DNA from: Cutaneotrichosporon cavernicola
Lineage: Eukaryota; Basidiomycota; Tremellomycetes; Trichosporonales; Trichosporonaceae
Reading direction: 5' to 3'
Assembly: GCF_030864355.1 (NCBI RefSeq)
Contig: NC_083397.1
Span: forward strand, 434,001 to 498,000
DNA: 64,000 nt
Shown here: one piece after another, positions 34,990 to 45,487 of the stretch
How positions within the stretch are numbered: position 1 is the first letter of the stretch
Layout of the letters: the number at the start of each line of letters is the position of its first letter
Made by a program: the position numbers and the translations under genes
The notes under the pieces: generated by a model
The model's input: the letters and a program-made list of their open reading frames with translations, nothing else
Told to the model about the DNA's origin: nothing
Databases searched by the model: none

Positions 34990-36457
34990 GATGGCGAGCG
35001 AGGAGGTGTGGATGGTCACAACGTCGCGACATGTCATCCCATCGAGCGTCAGGTGGCGTTGACGTCAAGGGCGGAACCAAACACACGTGGAGGCCAATTA
35101 GGAAGTGATCATAATCGATGGTTAATCCCTTATCCTAATGGCAGATCGAGATGCTTGTTGTTGTTACTCGCCATTCCTTGATGCTACATGAGCTGACTGG
35201 GAGGGGGACACGTATACGACCTACGACATGGAGTACATGTAGGGCCTGACGTACTTTTAATCTTCAACAACCCATGCTACCACCGGACAGTCCCAAAGTG
35301 TCACGCGCCGAGGCGCCGTGGCACAGGTTAAACTGCTATGTCGCCAAGCTCATGTACGCCAAGATCCCCAAGTTTGCTCCAGCTCGGGCTCCAGCTCTGG
35401 CTCGACTCGACTCGATACAACTGGGTTTCCTACGGCATCATGAAGGTTGATGTTCACGTGGTCGCGTGGTGGAGCCATTGAGGTACGTTGAGGTACAGGG
35501 GTTGACGTCAAGGTACCAATACGGGGCGTGTCAGGTTCCGGCGGATTAGACCGGGCAGAACTCTGTTGAGCCAAAGACGCCACAAGACAAACCCCATACC
35601 ACCAGCCTTCCTGCAGTTACAACCTCATTCCGACCTGCAGCCTGGGGCCTGCCATTGCCCCATTGCCAAGCATGATGGCAGCATGACATGAGAGCCCGCC
35701 CCTCCCACTGACAGAGACTGGCTCCTCGTTCCGTCGTCGAACGGCAACCCTATGCCCCATTTGCCCTATAGTACATACCCCACATCTACGCGCAGCTGAG
35801 CGGGATGGCTGTTCCCCGGCCCTGGGTTTCATTGACGTACGCTTCCGAACCTTCTTGAATTTTGTTCAAGATGTATGGGCATTCGGGCAAGGGCAAGGAA
35901 GCGGAACCCCTGCCCCTGGTGTTGTGTATATTCAAGGAACCAGGAACCGGGGCCGGGCTGTCGGTTGGACATGGTGATGTAAACAACTATTCAAGCTTAC
36001 AACATCGCCTTGCCCCTTGTTGGTGAGAATAGACTACCAACATGCATGTCCTCCTTGTAGACCCCAGAATGGCCAGAATGGCGTTCGGCTCCAGCACAAC
36101 AACAGAAGCGCCCCGCCAGGTCCGAGGGTGTGTTGACGGTGTTGCGACGCCCACTCGGTGTTGACACTGCTTGGCAGGCAGGGGACGCAACGACACTCCG
36201 CCATTGACAGTAGAAACACTCTGGTTCATCCGAGACTGGTCGCCCACTTACTCTTCTACCCCTTGTTGCTCTTCTCATCTCATCTCATCTCATCTCATCT
36301 GCTCTTATCATCTCGACGCGTTCGACAGCACTCTGGCCAATCCATCAGCGACCAGCCACACTCAACTTGTCCACCCCAAACATCGCCTTTTGCAGCTGAA
36401 CCACACTCTTGGCGTTCCACTGTACCCCGCATCTCGTTCCGCCCTGTCTCCTCAATC
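34990..36457. other. 1.47-kb intergenic region without a supported gene
   Basis: It holds the VPS29 promoter and the leader of the next small membrane gene. A minus-strand frame at 35350-35583 has no ATG at its start and a low-complexity Glu/Pro tail. A CTCAT pentamer repeat lies at 36274-36300. Confidence 0.5.
36274..36300. repeat. CTCAT pentanucleotide microsatellite
   Basis: Five tandem copies of CTCAT/ATCTC type lie about 160 bp before the ATG at 36458, within the pyrimidine-rich leader. Confidence 0.8.
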
Positions 36458-36889
36458 ATGACTGGCTGGAGCACCGGGCGCATCGCATGCGTCACCATCG
36501 CCTCGGTTCTCCTCATCGTCGTCGTCGCCGGCACCATTCTCTGCAAGTACCACGGTCGGCAGGGCAAGCGCGTGCGGAAGCAGCGTGACCTCCAGAACCG
36601 CTGCCGCTCACTCGTCCGGAAAGAGCGAGATCTCGAGAGTAACAGCTCCAGTTCGGGCTCTGGCGACTTTTCGTGCTCGGGCTGCTCAGACAGCGAGTGC
36701 TGGGGCAAGACCATCCTCCGCGAACCCAAGTTCGGGGCGACACTCGCTGTGCCACAGCTCTCGTACGACCCGGACTATGATAGGGTGCGGCCCAATGACA
36801 AGGAGCGCGTTCAGACCCTCAGCGTCAAGCCGAGCATCGAGAGCATCGACTTGCGAGTGATTGAGCACCAGCGCGTCAATGGGTGGTAG
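36458..36889 (+). CDS. Small single-pass membrane protein with Ser/Cys-rich tail
   Basis: 143 aa from the first ATG in frame. A hydrophobic helix spans residues 8-29 (RIACVTIASVLLIVVVAGTI), followed by a basic segment (HGRQGKRVRKQR). The cytosolic part has a Ser/Gly/Cys patch near residues 68-92 with FSCSGCSDSEC and then a mixed tail ending LRVIEHQRVNGW. No family recognised. Layout matches the neighbouring single-pass proteins: short outside N-terminus, one helix and a variable tail. Confidence 0.58.
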   Translation: MTGWSTGRIACVTIASVLLIVVVAGTILCKYHGRQGKRVRKQRDLQNRCRSLVRKERDLESNSSSSGSGDFSCSGCSDSECWGKTILREPKFGATLAVPQLSYDPDYDRVRPNDKERVQTLSVKPSIESIDLRVIEHQRVNGW

Positions 36890-37341
36890 ACGAGCCAAGC
36901 GAACCAGAGGAGCAAGCAAGTCGCCCCACAATGCCGGCGGACGAGGTGGGCGACGTACGTCAACGGCTCGGCTCGACCGTGCCCAAAACCCGACGATAGA
37001 TGGACCGCGAGACGGAAACCGCAAAGCGTTAGGATCCAACTCCTCGACGTCATACCGAGACATGAGGCGCTGGATAGTTTAGTTGTATGATTATGTTGTA
37101 TGATGGATAAGCTGCATTGGGAGGAGGAGTAATGTCGACAATTGCTTGAGCGCTTGAAGGTACATCACCCACTGATGCGAGGTCATAAGGGGACCAGTTT
37201 TCGAAGTGGCTAGCAGGATCCCCATGCATTCTCGACTGGGTGGAGCTCCGTGGTCTCTAGCTGGTGCTGGAGGGCAGGAAGAGATCCGCGTTGACGACGT
37301 CATTGTTGTTGTCGATCCATGTTTGATGTCAGCACTAGCTG
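36890..37341. other. Intergenic, possible decayed upstream part of the 37342 frame
   Basis: No intact gene. An ATG at 37223 opens a frame that does not join the downstream tail-bearing frame through an obvious intron. Confidence 0.4.
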
Positions 37342-37551
37342 TTGGACACCGTGCTTCCTCCGAAACCAGGTGCTCCGCCCAGCTACTACCGCCTACTCCG
37401 GGCCGACATGGGCTGCCAGACCGACCGTGTTCGCACGCCCCGGCTTGCTCATGCTTCCCACCTCACGCCATTTCCTGAGGAATACACGGTCGAGCATGGT
37501 GAGAAGATGGAGGTGCTGCCGCCCAACTCGGCGTGGTATGAGCGGTCATAG
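37342..37551 (+). pseudogene. Probable relic or terminal exon with SKG6-like C-terminal tail motif
   Basis: An open frame without its own ATG at the start. It ends TVEHGEKMEVLPPNSAWYE. This resembles the ends of the products at 41765-42622 (VVEHALDG, then AKEILPPMYDPSW) and 40027-40482 (AVEHAIDAG, then AKDVLPPIHYPSW). The order VEH, a spacer, (A)K/M-E-x-LPP and a final Trp is shared. It may be the last exon of a spliced gene or the remains of one. The match is short and could be coincidental. Confidence 0.35.
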
Positions 37552-37986
37552 ATTATTCAGGTGTAGTGGTTGTAGATTATGGGTTTTGGGCGATTAGCTG
37601 TTATACAAGTTGCCTCTAGTACGAGATTGTTCGTCCGAAGAAGGGATGGACTGTTCTCCCGATCTCCGGGATTGCAGGGCGCCAAGACCGTCTGTCTGCA
37701 ATCTGAGCATCACTGGATCATCAACACGCACCTTGACTCGATCTTTTCTCTCTGTACTCTCTGATCCTCTGCACGCCAGTTCGCGTGCATGAATGAAGTC
37801 GATCACGGCCGTCAACGACCAGTAGACACCTACATTAGACGGCCGTAACTGCGGATTAGGACCTTCTCTAATGCTCTGTGACGCTGGGATTCGGCACGCA
37901 ATCCCGGGCAATAGCCGGACTCCGTCCACATCCATCCCAACCACACATTTACTGTATGATGAACACACTTCTCTCCCATCAGCAAC
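37552..37986. other. Intergenic upstream of the hydrolase gene
   Basis: A 435-bp gap, with no gene recognised; it should contain the promoter of the alpha/beta hydrolase. Confidence 0.45.
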
Positions 37987-39496
37987 ATGCCCAGACCAAA
38001 CCGCATCCCAGTCGCCCGGGGTCCTTCGAGGTATCCTCCCTCACCGATCACGCCGGCAAATTTCCTCGCCCTAGCACCTCATCCCAACACCCCTGCCCCG
38101 CCGGCACCACGGCGCCCCACCCTCGGCCCACCACCGGCGGGATGGACGCGCACCTTGCACGCCGTGCCCGCCGCATACCCTCGCCAACTGATGCAGGGAA
38201 CTGGAGACTTGGGTCGCAGTTCCGAGCCGTTTGGGAACACCCGACCCATTCCGGGCGAGAGCAAGGCTGTTCGCAAGGCGCGCGTTGAGAGCGCCGTCGG
38301 AGCTGCGGTGTTGGCGCGCGTCGATGCCTACGAGTGGAGTCTGGAGGAAGCGTTGCGCGTCAAGCCCGACGGCTTGTTTCTTGGCGTGGAGAGATGGACG
38401 CGCGATAAGCCGGTTGGCGGACACACGCTCGTGTGTACCCACCCGAACGGAACGCAGAAGGAGGTGGGTTAAGAGGAACGAGAGAATGGGCTAATGTTAG
38501 CACTGGCATCCGACCTTGCGCCGGATCTTGGCTTCGGACGCGCCGGCCAGGGCTTTCGGGACTGCTGAGCCTCTCCCAGCCGGGCCCGTGCTTATCGACG
38601 ATATATGGCTCATCGATCATTACAACCACGGCGTGAGCGTGGACCTGAATGATGGGCACATGGGCTGTGCGGATATTTGGGATGACGTGGGCCGCGACGT
38701 CCTCAACTTTATCGTACACGTCCTCCCGTCAGCCAAGCAGTCGGCGCCAAAGGATCTGCCATGGCAGCTCCTCTGGCGGCCCGAAGGCTTGGCGCCAGCG
38801 GTGAAAGTTATGGGCATGGGCGGTTCTTATGGTGGAACGGGGCATGTGATGGCGGCCCACTCCAGACCGGACGTATACCACGGCGTCTTCCTGGCAGACA
38901 CGTTGATTCAGCCTCGCGCGCTTAATCGGTCCGCAGTCCTCCCGACCGAGGAGCAAGACGTGGGAACGAACCTCGCCCGTGCGGCGATGAAGCGGCGGGA
39001 CGCGTGGCCGTCCCGCGTCGAGGCCGGCCGCACGTGGCGCAAGAACCCTTTCTATGCGACGTGGCATCCCGAAGTGTTCGAACTCACCCTCTCACACGGA
39101 CTCGTTAGGGCCAACCCCTACGGCGTCGAGGAGGGCGACCCCAACGTCGACGATGCGCCGGTCGTCCTCGCTACACCAACATGGGCTGAGGCGAGTGTCT
39201 TCGTCGAGCCAATGAGTTCCGGACGCGCTTGGGATATGCTCCCTAATCTCAAGGTGCCGGTTGCGTTCTTGGTCGCTGAAAATCGCTTCCCAGTTGACTT
39301 GAATCGCGAGGTGGTGTGGCGCGCCCCGTTGGCCCGGAATGAGAAACTGGTCGGTATAGGCCATATGTGCTTGCAGGAGAACCCGCAGGCCGTGTCCGAG
39401 GCGGCAGTTCGGTTCCTCCAGACCCTCGCAGCTGGCAAGTGGGGAAGTAAAGATGAGATCCGGGCCGAATATGATGCGCTCGCGGCCAAGTTGTAG
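37987..39496 (+). CDS. Alpha/beta-hydrolase fold protein
   Basis: Exons 37987-38463 and 38501-39496 (490 aa) joined by a 37-nt intron. The N-terminal 90 residues are Pro-rich and disordered. The fold begins with GGHTLVCTHPNGTQKEHWHP, the usual oxyanion-loop strand (HxNG) of fungal alpha/beta hydrolases related to Lpx1 and toxin-biosynthesis hydrolases. The nucleophile elbow is GMGGSYGGTGHV (GxSxG with Ser in GGSYG). The late His is in LVGIGHMCLQENP, where the catalytic His is expected. An acid residue is likely the Asp/Glu in VAFLVAENRFPVD. No signal peptide and no clear peroxisomal C-terminal tripeptide (ends AAKL). Likely an esterase or lipase of unknown substrate. Confidence 0.82.
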
Positions 39497-39632
39497 ATTC
39501 GATAGATGTGTGAGGAATCCACTTCCGCAGGGCGCACTGTGCACTCACTGACGTAGATAGTCTCACGCCCCAAGTCAGCAGTTCTGATCGTTCTCAAGAC
39601 GCCATCGGCCTCATGCTCACTTGCTCACTAAC

Positions 39633-39851
39633 ATGGTAGACTTAACTGCCTTTGATGGGATCGCGAGCGCTACGCAGTCCGCGGCAACGATAGGCATCCG
39701 ACCCGGCACGCGCATCGACCACCCCATCATTGTTGCAGGCCTGGTCTTCGGCATCCTGGCTTTCCTCTCAGCCGTCACCCTACTCATCTACTTCATTGTG
39801 AAGCGCGCGAAGATGAGCCGGGCCCACCGCCAGTACCACAATGATCCTTAG
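39633..39851 (+). CDS. Small single-pass membrane protein
   Basis: 72 aa starting MVDLTAFDG. One helix at residues 32-55 (IIVAGLVFGILAFLSAVTLLIYF) is followed by VKRAKMSRAHR, predicting a cytosolic C-terminus. No signal peptide. An overlapping 8-codon upstream frame begins at 39613, out of frame with the main start. The protein has the same plan as other small genes in the 33-46.7 kb region. Confidence 0.55.
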   Translation: MVDLTAFDGIASATQSAATIGIRPGTRIDHPIIVAGLVFGILAFLSAVTLLIYFIVKRAKMSRAHRQYHNDP

Positions 39852-40026
39852 AGCGTGAGTGTGCCCGAGGAACAGTTGACAGCAGTAGGTAGTAGATGTA
39901 CATGCAGCAGTCGGGTTACAAGGTGTGGGCCCAAGTAGGCGTCATTCGGCCGGCCTATGTATGGTCCAGTCCTCAGCTGCGAGGCTTGGAACGACATGGT
40001 GAAGTACGGTCCAACACAGGAGTGCT

Positions 40027-40482
40027 GTGCAGACCAAACTCACACCACTAGACGCGGTGCGGAGAGGCGGCTGGACCTCGTCCAAATTCCCGACAACCAC
40101 CCGCTTCGAATCCAAGTTGACCAACAGCTTTCGACGACCGGCCCGGGCCGGATCGGGGTACGTGCCCGCCGGTTTGTCCGGCTCACGGACCGTCAGAGCC
40201 TGGCCCACGGCGATCGCGGCCTCATCAACCACACTCACAAGAGTCGCGCTGATCGGCGTCATTGTCGGTAGCGTTGTATCCTCCTTTTCCGGTCCTTTGC
40301 ACTCGCCCTCGGTTTCGTCTTCTCCGCAGGCTCCTGAATCCGACAAGCCGTCAGAGCCCATACCTGCGGCGGTCGAACATGCCATCGACGCCGGCCCAGC
40401 GCCAGCCAAAGATGTCCTTCCGCCCATTCATTATCCCAGCTGGTCTGGGGCTCGCCGTCCCGTGGATTCCAAGTCTGGGTAG
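40027..40482 (+). pseudogene. Decayed or truncated paralogue of the 41765 single-pass protein
   Basis: A 151-codon frame with no ATG at its 5' end (opens at GTG). The middle, TTLTRVALIGVIVGSVV, sits where a membrane helix would be but is followed by Ser/Pro-rich sequence rather than basic residues. The C-terminus, AVEHAIDAG then PAKDVLPPIHYPSWSG, closely matches the 41765-42622 product (VVEHALDGG then PAKEILPPMYDPSWSG), also at DNA level over ATCCCAGCTGGTCTGG. The roughly 100-residue cytosolic middle of the intact copy is missing. I interpret it as a duplicate that has lost its start and middle. Confidence 0.5.
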
Positions 40483-41764
40483 GGCGTTTGCTACGGTATG
40501 CTTTCATAGTGTATATGACGATTACATGAATTTAATGTGCAGCTGCACAGTCCTCGCTCAGACTCCTCACCCCGACTTGACGTAAATCTATTTACAGCAT
40601 TTTTAGTGCAATATTTTATGCTCTTCGCCCTCCGATTCTGCCAGCTGATGCACGAAGCGATGTTAGGTTCAAGTTTTAAAAACAATTCGGTACTCTTGCT
40701 CCCATGTGGACCTGGATTCGAGCCGAGTATCACGCTCGATCCAAAAGAGTTGGCGGCCGAATCTTGGCGTTTATATCAACTCTGTGAACTTTCTAACGGC
40801 GTTTACCCAAAAGTTCCGGACTGAGGGACTGAGTCTCAAAGGGCTAATAGATGTCGACTCCATTTGTCTGGACGGAGCTGGACGGAGCTAGACCATCACC
40901 TAACGGCTGCAGTAATGAGTATGAAGAGGATGCAGAATACCGTAACTGCGAGTAAAGTTTGATACGATACAAATTTATTATGTGTGCACGAGTCTTCCAG
41001 GCTATCAACAACGGCACCTACTCAACAGGGCTCAACTCTTGGATTGATGGAATTTCAAGGGTTTTTGTACTCTACCAGTGAAGGTGGGTTTATCAACTCT
41101 GTGCGGCATACCCTAATAAATAAGAAGTGGCAACATGAACGTCATGTGGAGCACCAAAGAGGACGACGCCACCCGGCACGCAAGCCAGCAACTCTCGTGG
41201 CGCCCAGGGTTGAACCACTGATAGCATGCCGCGATTGACACCGGTCCCAGTACCTGTCAATCAGTTGCCTTGGTCATTAGGAAATATATATCTAATCGTT
41301 GATGATGAAGCTTCCATGGCGCTTGGACGACTTTTTTTTCATTTGGTAACCCATATCACCGAGGTGATGGATACAGCTGCACGAAGCCTGTGGCCATGTT
41401 GCCTTTTGATTTGGTGGAGATGGATGCATCCGGTGAAACCGAAACCAGGGGAATTTGGTCCCGGGTCAACATGTATCAGGGTGAATGGATGGGGCATGTT
41501 ACCCTGAATACAGGGTATCCGGACTATCCGGTCGCGAAGCGAATAACAAGCTTGATCCAGTAGTTACCTCGTTCCTTCACCTTTCACAACCTCAACTTGA
41601 TACAACATCTCTTTAGCATTGTACATTCAACTACAACCCACTCTTGACTCTCCTCAAGGTTACATCATAAACATCACGCTCAACGCTCGTTCATACTCTC
41701 CCACCACCAGACCTTGGCCCTCAACCTCTCAGCCACACCAACCTCCCACCCCCTCCCCGCCGCC
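40483..41764. other. A/T-rich intergenic stretch between two related copies
   Basis: About 1.28 kb, clearly more A/T-rich than the rest of the window (for example around 40590-40690, 40960-40985 and 41275-41300). There are no supported genes. Short frames are present without motifs. It may be a remnant of a mobile element, but I found no terminal repeats, target-site duplication or transposase motif. Confidence 0.5.
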
Positions 41765-42622
41765 ATGGCTACACCCACCCCCACCCCATCGGCGTACGAC
41801 CCGTTTAGCGACCCAATCTTCAGCGATATCCTCAATGACCCACTTTATTCCTCACTCCTTGGTGGGACAGCCTACCAGTCCATCATCTCCTCCGTCATGG
41901 CCGAATACAGCGCCATGTTCCCCTCCCTGTATCCCACCGCCACCGCCGTCAACACGCCCACGGACGTGACGCGTACTCCAGATCCCGTCACAAGGACCCC
42001 GCAGACCGGGACTGCGACGGATGCTGCACAGGGCACGACGACCGTGTACCATTCCGCGACATCGGCAGCGAAATCAGGCGTGCCGCTCGGCGCGATCATC
42101 GGCGCGGTAGTGGGAGGGGTGGTTACGCTCGTCATCATAGGCGCGTTGATCTTGTGCTGTCGCCGGCGACGCAAGGAAATGACGGAACGTGACTTTTTCA
42201 TCGACGACGACCATCAGCCCATACACCAGGTCGAGCCGTACGCGCCCATAACCCATCCTCCCGCACACCCCCCTCAACCGTATATCAACGACGCCAAGGC
42301 AATGATCTTGTCGAGCGGATATCCGACCTCTTCCTCACCCTCAGGCTTCCCATCAACGTCCTCGACATCCCACCCGCCCTCGACATCCTACTCGTCCTCG
42401 CCGTACGTACCGCGTTCGCACACGAGCAACCCCTTCTCCGAGCCCTCCACTGCGGCATTCGAACTTGGTAGCCAAAGTAAGATGTCGCTCAACCCCGTGC
42501 CGATGGTCCCGCCAGTGGTCGAGCACGCCCTCGATGGCGGCGCCCTGCCACCACCCCCACCGGCTAAGGAGATCCTTCCGCCAATGTACGATCCCAGCTG
42601 GTCTGGACCGGGCAGCCAGTGA
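41765..42622 (+). CDS. SKG6/Mid2-like single-pass membrane protein
   Basis: 285 aa. The N-terminal 105 residues are Thr/Pro/Ser-rich and probably outside and O-mannosylated. One helix at residues 107-131 (VPLGAIIGAVVGGVVTLVIIG) has the Gly-spaced pattern of SKG6/Mid2-type fungal sensor proteins and is followed by CCRRRRK. The cytosolic part has an acidic patch (FFIDDDHQP), long Ser/Pro-rich disorder and an ending with VVEHALDGG and AKEILPPMYDPSWSG. No cleaved signal peptide is visible, so it would be a type III protein. Upstream ATGs are out of frame, and the in-frame extension to 41714 begins at TTG. The specific function is unknown; wall or stress sensing is a guess from the layout. Confidence 0.75.
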   Translation: MATPTPTPSAYDPFSDPIFSDILNDPLYSSLLGGTAYQSIISSVMAEYSAMFPSLYPTATAVNTPTDVTRTPDPVTRTPQTGTATDAAQGTTTVYHSATSAAKSGVPLGAIIGAVVGGVVTLVIIGALILCCRRRRKEMTERDFFIDDDHQPIHQVEPYAPITHPPAHPPQPYINDAKAMILSSGYPTSSSPSGFPSTSSTSHPPSTSYSSSPYVPRSHTSNPFSEPSTAAFELGSQSKMSLNPVPMVPPVVEHALDGGALPPPPPAKEILPPMYDPSWSGPGSQ

Positions 42623-43058
42623 GCACAGGTCTGTGGGGAGCGGTGCTACCTATATTTTTCATTGTCCATTGGATGTACGATGATTTCGGATGAGACGCAA
42701 GGAGAAGGGCGATGTAATTATTCCACACGTGTATGGGCACGTGCCATACCACAACCACGGTTCCGCTCGCTACCGAGGCTGTTGCGGTCTGAGCGGTAGT
42801 AGGGAGTGAAGAGATGAACATGGTCGGAGATGGCAAAGAAAGTGGTCGTGAGCACGGACTGTCCCTCTTCAGAGCCGACGAAAGCTACTAGTTGCTGCCC
42901 CTCACCGCATTAGTCTAGGACCTCGCCCCTCTGCTTGATATGGGCGTGGGCGTGGGCGTCGGATTGACCCAAGTTACTTGGGTTCCCTCGTTATCTACCT
43001 GTACCGCTCTTCAGGGTACTTTGTTTGAGAGGGGTCAGGGATCTAGGGCAGTGACGTA
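42623..43058. other. Intergenic upstream of the small-membrane-protein array
   Basis: A 436-bp gap with a short GGGCGTGGGCGTGGGCGTC repeat near 42942-42961 and no gene recognised. Confidence 0.5.
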
Positions 43059-43250
43059 ATGTCAACCCCAGTACCTCAGTTGGCAACCCAGTCCACGGTG
43101 ACGCTCCAGTGGGTTGTCAACGCCCTCCTCGTCCTAGCCGCTGGGATCGTGGTACAGACATACGCGCTCGGCAGCGTCGTGTGGGCTATCAGCAAGGTGC
43201 TTGCGCGCTATCGTCGCCTCCGGGCAGAAAGAGACGCAGTTGCGGTGTAG
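43059..43250 (+). CDS. Small single-pass membrane protein (array member 1)
   Basis: 63 aa from ATG, MSTPVPQLATQ. One hydrophobic stretch spans residues 17-45 (TLQWVVNALLVLAAGIVVQ and on), followed by a basic end (LARYRRLRAERD). No signal peptide, no known domain. First of a run of same-strand, similarly built frames that continues to 46674. Confidence 0.48.
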   Translation: MSTPVPQLATQSTVTLQWVVNALLVLAAGIVVQTYALGSVVWAISKVLARYRRLRAERDAVAV

Positions 43251-43460
43251 CCTCCGGCCAGTCGAGGAGTACCGAACAACGACGCCACAACAACTCGACG
43301 TGCGAGATTGCAACGTCGCAACGTGAAGATCGCACCCGGCACAATCTTCGATGCGAGACGCGATGTGGAGATGAATTGAAGCAACTTGAATGCTTGAATA
43401 CAGAGTTCGGCAGGTGGGGAGGACTTGCAGCAATCCTCAGACACACACAGTGATCGCACC

Positions 43461-43939
43461 ATGGTACGCCTCGCACTGATGGATCGATGGAGTGACTACT
43501 GCGAGTGGTACCTCACCTCGCTCACTAGTGATACCTTGATCTACGATGGCATTGCCAACCCTACCTTCTTCCCTCCACTTCTTTTCTCTCCGATCTCCCC
43601 ATCTCTCTTCCTCTCCATCTCTCCACCTCTTCATCCTCAAAAACCGTGCGCTCAGCCCGGTACACCTTCCTCTGTGCAACCCCGTACCATGTCCATGGGC
43701 CACCTCATCCCACCCATCCCTTCACACACTTCGAACTACAACCCCCGGACCGCGCTGGTCTCTCTACCAGTCAGGCGGTGGGTGCTACATTTGTTTATCC
43801 TGCCGGCGTCATTGGCGGCTATATTGTCCTCGGGTTTTTGATTGCGGGGATCTATCTCTACCGACACCGGGAACAGCGTCGGGAGGACCGCGTGGCAGCC
43901 ATCGAGCGTGACGGCAAGCCGCGCTGTTTCGTCTTATGA
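43461..43939 (+). CDS. Small single-pass membrane protein (array member 2, uncertain start)
   Basis: The supported part is the exon 43771-43939, which follows a CTCTACCAG acceptor. It encodes a helix (VYPAGVIGGYIVLGFLIAGIYL) and a basic tail (YRHREQRREDRVAAIERDG). No ATG lies in that frame. A model that keeps frame joins ATG 43461-43507 through a 263-nt intron to give 71 aa. The ATGs at 43689 and 43695 are in another frame and would need a frameshift. I favour splicing but cannot prove it. Confidence 0.35.
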
Positions 43940-44128
43940 CTTTTCGGGTATTATTGACGGTGAGTTGCTTCGCCATTACACCTGGTGTGTTACAAACCGT
44001 TGGCATAACCTTCCTCGGGGCTTCTTCTCATCCTCTCTCTATGAATTCGACATTTTTGACGTTTCCTGCTACGCCCCACCTCAGCGCCACCCAGACCAAC
44101 CCCCAACCAGTTTCCCGCTTCCAACACG

Positions 44129-44386
44129 ATGTCCAATCGGGCAGACAAGTTCCTCTGCGGCCGCCCTTTCTTGCAGGGTGCAGTCGGTGGTTTCATCGTC
44201 TGTGCGGTTACTGCCATCTGTTCCTTGTTCCTCATTGCCTTCCTCAACTTCTCTGTGTGGCTCTACTTCTTCATCCAATCATATCGGCGACTGGGAATTC
44301 TAATATTACTTGCCGCTATCGCTGTCATTATCGAAGCGTGGTACCGTAAGTGGCATCGCAAGTTGACGGAACAAGGCGAGAATTGA
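44129..44386 (+). CDS. Small membrane protein with two helices (array member 3)
   Basis: 85 aa, beginning MSNRADKFLCGRPF. Hydrophobic segments lie at residues 17-49 and 54-70, split by SYRRLG, with a basic end (WYRKWHRKLTEQ). A pyrimidine-rich leader precedes the ATG. No family recognised. Confidence 0.52.
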   Translation: MSNRADKFLCGRPFLQGAVGGFIVCAVTAICSLFLIAFLNFSVWLYFFIQSYRRLGILILLAAIAVIIEAWYRKWHRKLTEQGEN

Positions 44387-45124
44387 TCACTCACCATGTA
44401 TCCACGTAAGCTTCCCTCACCCCTTTTCTACTCCAAAAAAGGCTGACTGATCCAGTTCGCCTTTCTTTCAACTCCTCAAACACACCATCACCCCTGGTTA
44501 CTGTACACCTTCCTTCACTACCTCACCTCTAGTTTCCTCCCCCTTGTATCGCAACTGCACTCGTAATGCCCCCCGGCTCCGATGTCGCCATCACCAACCC
44601 GTAAGCCGTCTTCTTCTACCGCAGTTTTTTTGCATCCGTTGTAGGACTTTTTGCTTGCGCCTTTCTCGGAGCTCCTCTGGGTGACCCAGCCTATGGACTG
44701 ATGTTGTGTGGGCCTTCGCCTTCCGTACGATGGTTTTCGGCATGGCTTGGCGTGTGCGTGCAGCTGTAATGAATGCTCTGGCTATGCCTTGCACACTTGC
44801 TTCTTGCCACACTCGACTGGGAGACAGAATGGATACATGCAGAGCCACTTCAATGCAAGACTGCAAGAACGCAACGCAAACTCGCACGAGAGCAACCCTT
44901 ACAGAAAAACCAGTATCTCCACCCGGAACCAGCATGTCACACCTGAGTGCTCGCCAATCGATGTTTGTTGGTCGACACTCATTGTGGGCTACAAGATTAT
45001 TAGGCATCCCTCCACGAAACACAACACCCCTCTGCGACAGCTACATCAACCGCAGACAACCCACATACCAGTTTCACAGTTCGTAACTCATACAGTAGAG
45101 TCACCCAATAGCATCCCCGCCGAA
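44387..45124. other. Intergenic within the array; cryptic mini-exons possible
   Basis: Two ATGs closely followed by GTAAGC donors (at about 44396 and 44566) look like starts of further tiny spliced genes, but I could not find convincing downstream exons. Otherwise no gene is seen. Confidence 0.4.
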
Positions 45125-45232
45125 ATGGACTCAGTCATCGGAGTCACGGGGTTCGTTGTCGCGTTCACTCCTAGAGTTTTCTCAGCTCTCCTTCTCCGCT
45201 ACATGTTTGGTTCTATTCAAGTTGGTTCCTAA
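45125..45232 (+). CDS. Very small membrane protein candidate (array member 4)
   Basis: A 35-codon frame (MDSVIGVTGFVVAF start) that is mostly hydrophobic. An alternative splice from 45209 to 45276 (weak GTTCTA donor, CACAG acceptor) would replace the end with SVARSVRRHDK, giving 40 aa with the basic tail seen in the other members. Evidence is weak because of the length. Confidence 0.3.
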   Translation: MDSVIGVTGFVVAFTPRVFSALLLRYMFGSIQVGS

Positions 45233-45487
45233 TTCATCACTATTCACGTCGTCACTGCCGTCGAGGAATTCACAGTCTCCGTCGCGCGTTCGGTGAGGCG
45301 ACACGACAAGTAAGCACCTTCCCTTCATACCTCGCCCACAGGGCACTATATCGTATCCCTATGGCGTTCTCTGGGTTTATCACTACTCTTTCCATCACAC
45401 ACTCCTCCTAGGCTCGCCACTTCTCACGCGCTTCTTCGCTCCTTGCGTCCACTCCGCAACCAGTTTCCTCATTTGCCCTTCAGTACC

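Noticed and set aside
35350..35583. Minus-strand frame with Glu/Pro repeats
   Set aside because: Starts at GTG, low complexity, no splice or motif support.
41195..41240. tRNA B-box-like sequence (GGTTCAACCC on the minus strand)
   Set aside because: The flanking bases do not form a T-stem or acceptor stem and no A box is present at the proper distance.
43689..43841. Separate ORF starting MSMGHL
   Set aside because: The membrane helix and basic tail are in another frame; splicing from 43461 explains the helix frame better.
44395..44620. Two further mini-exons (ATG plus GTAAGC donor) as extra array members
   Set aside because: Downstream exons give very short, non-hydrophobic products, so I could not support genes.
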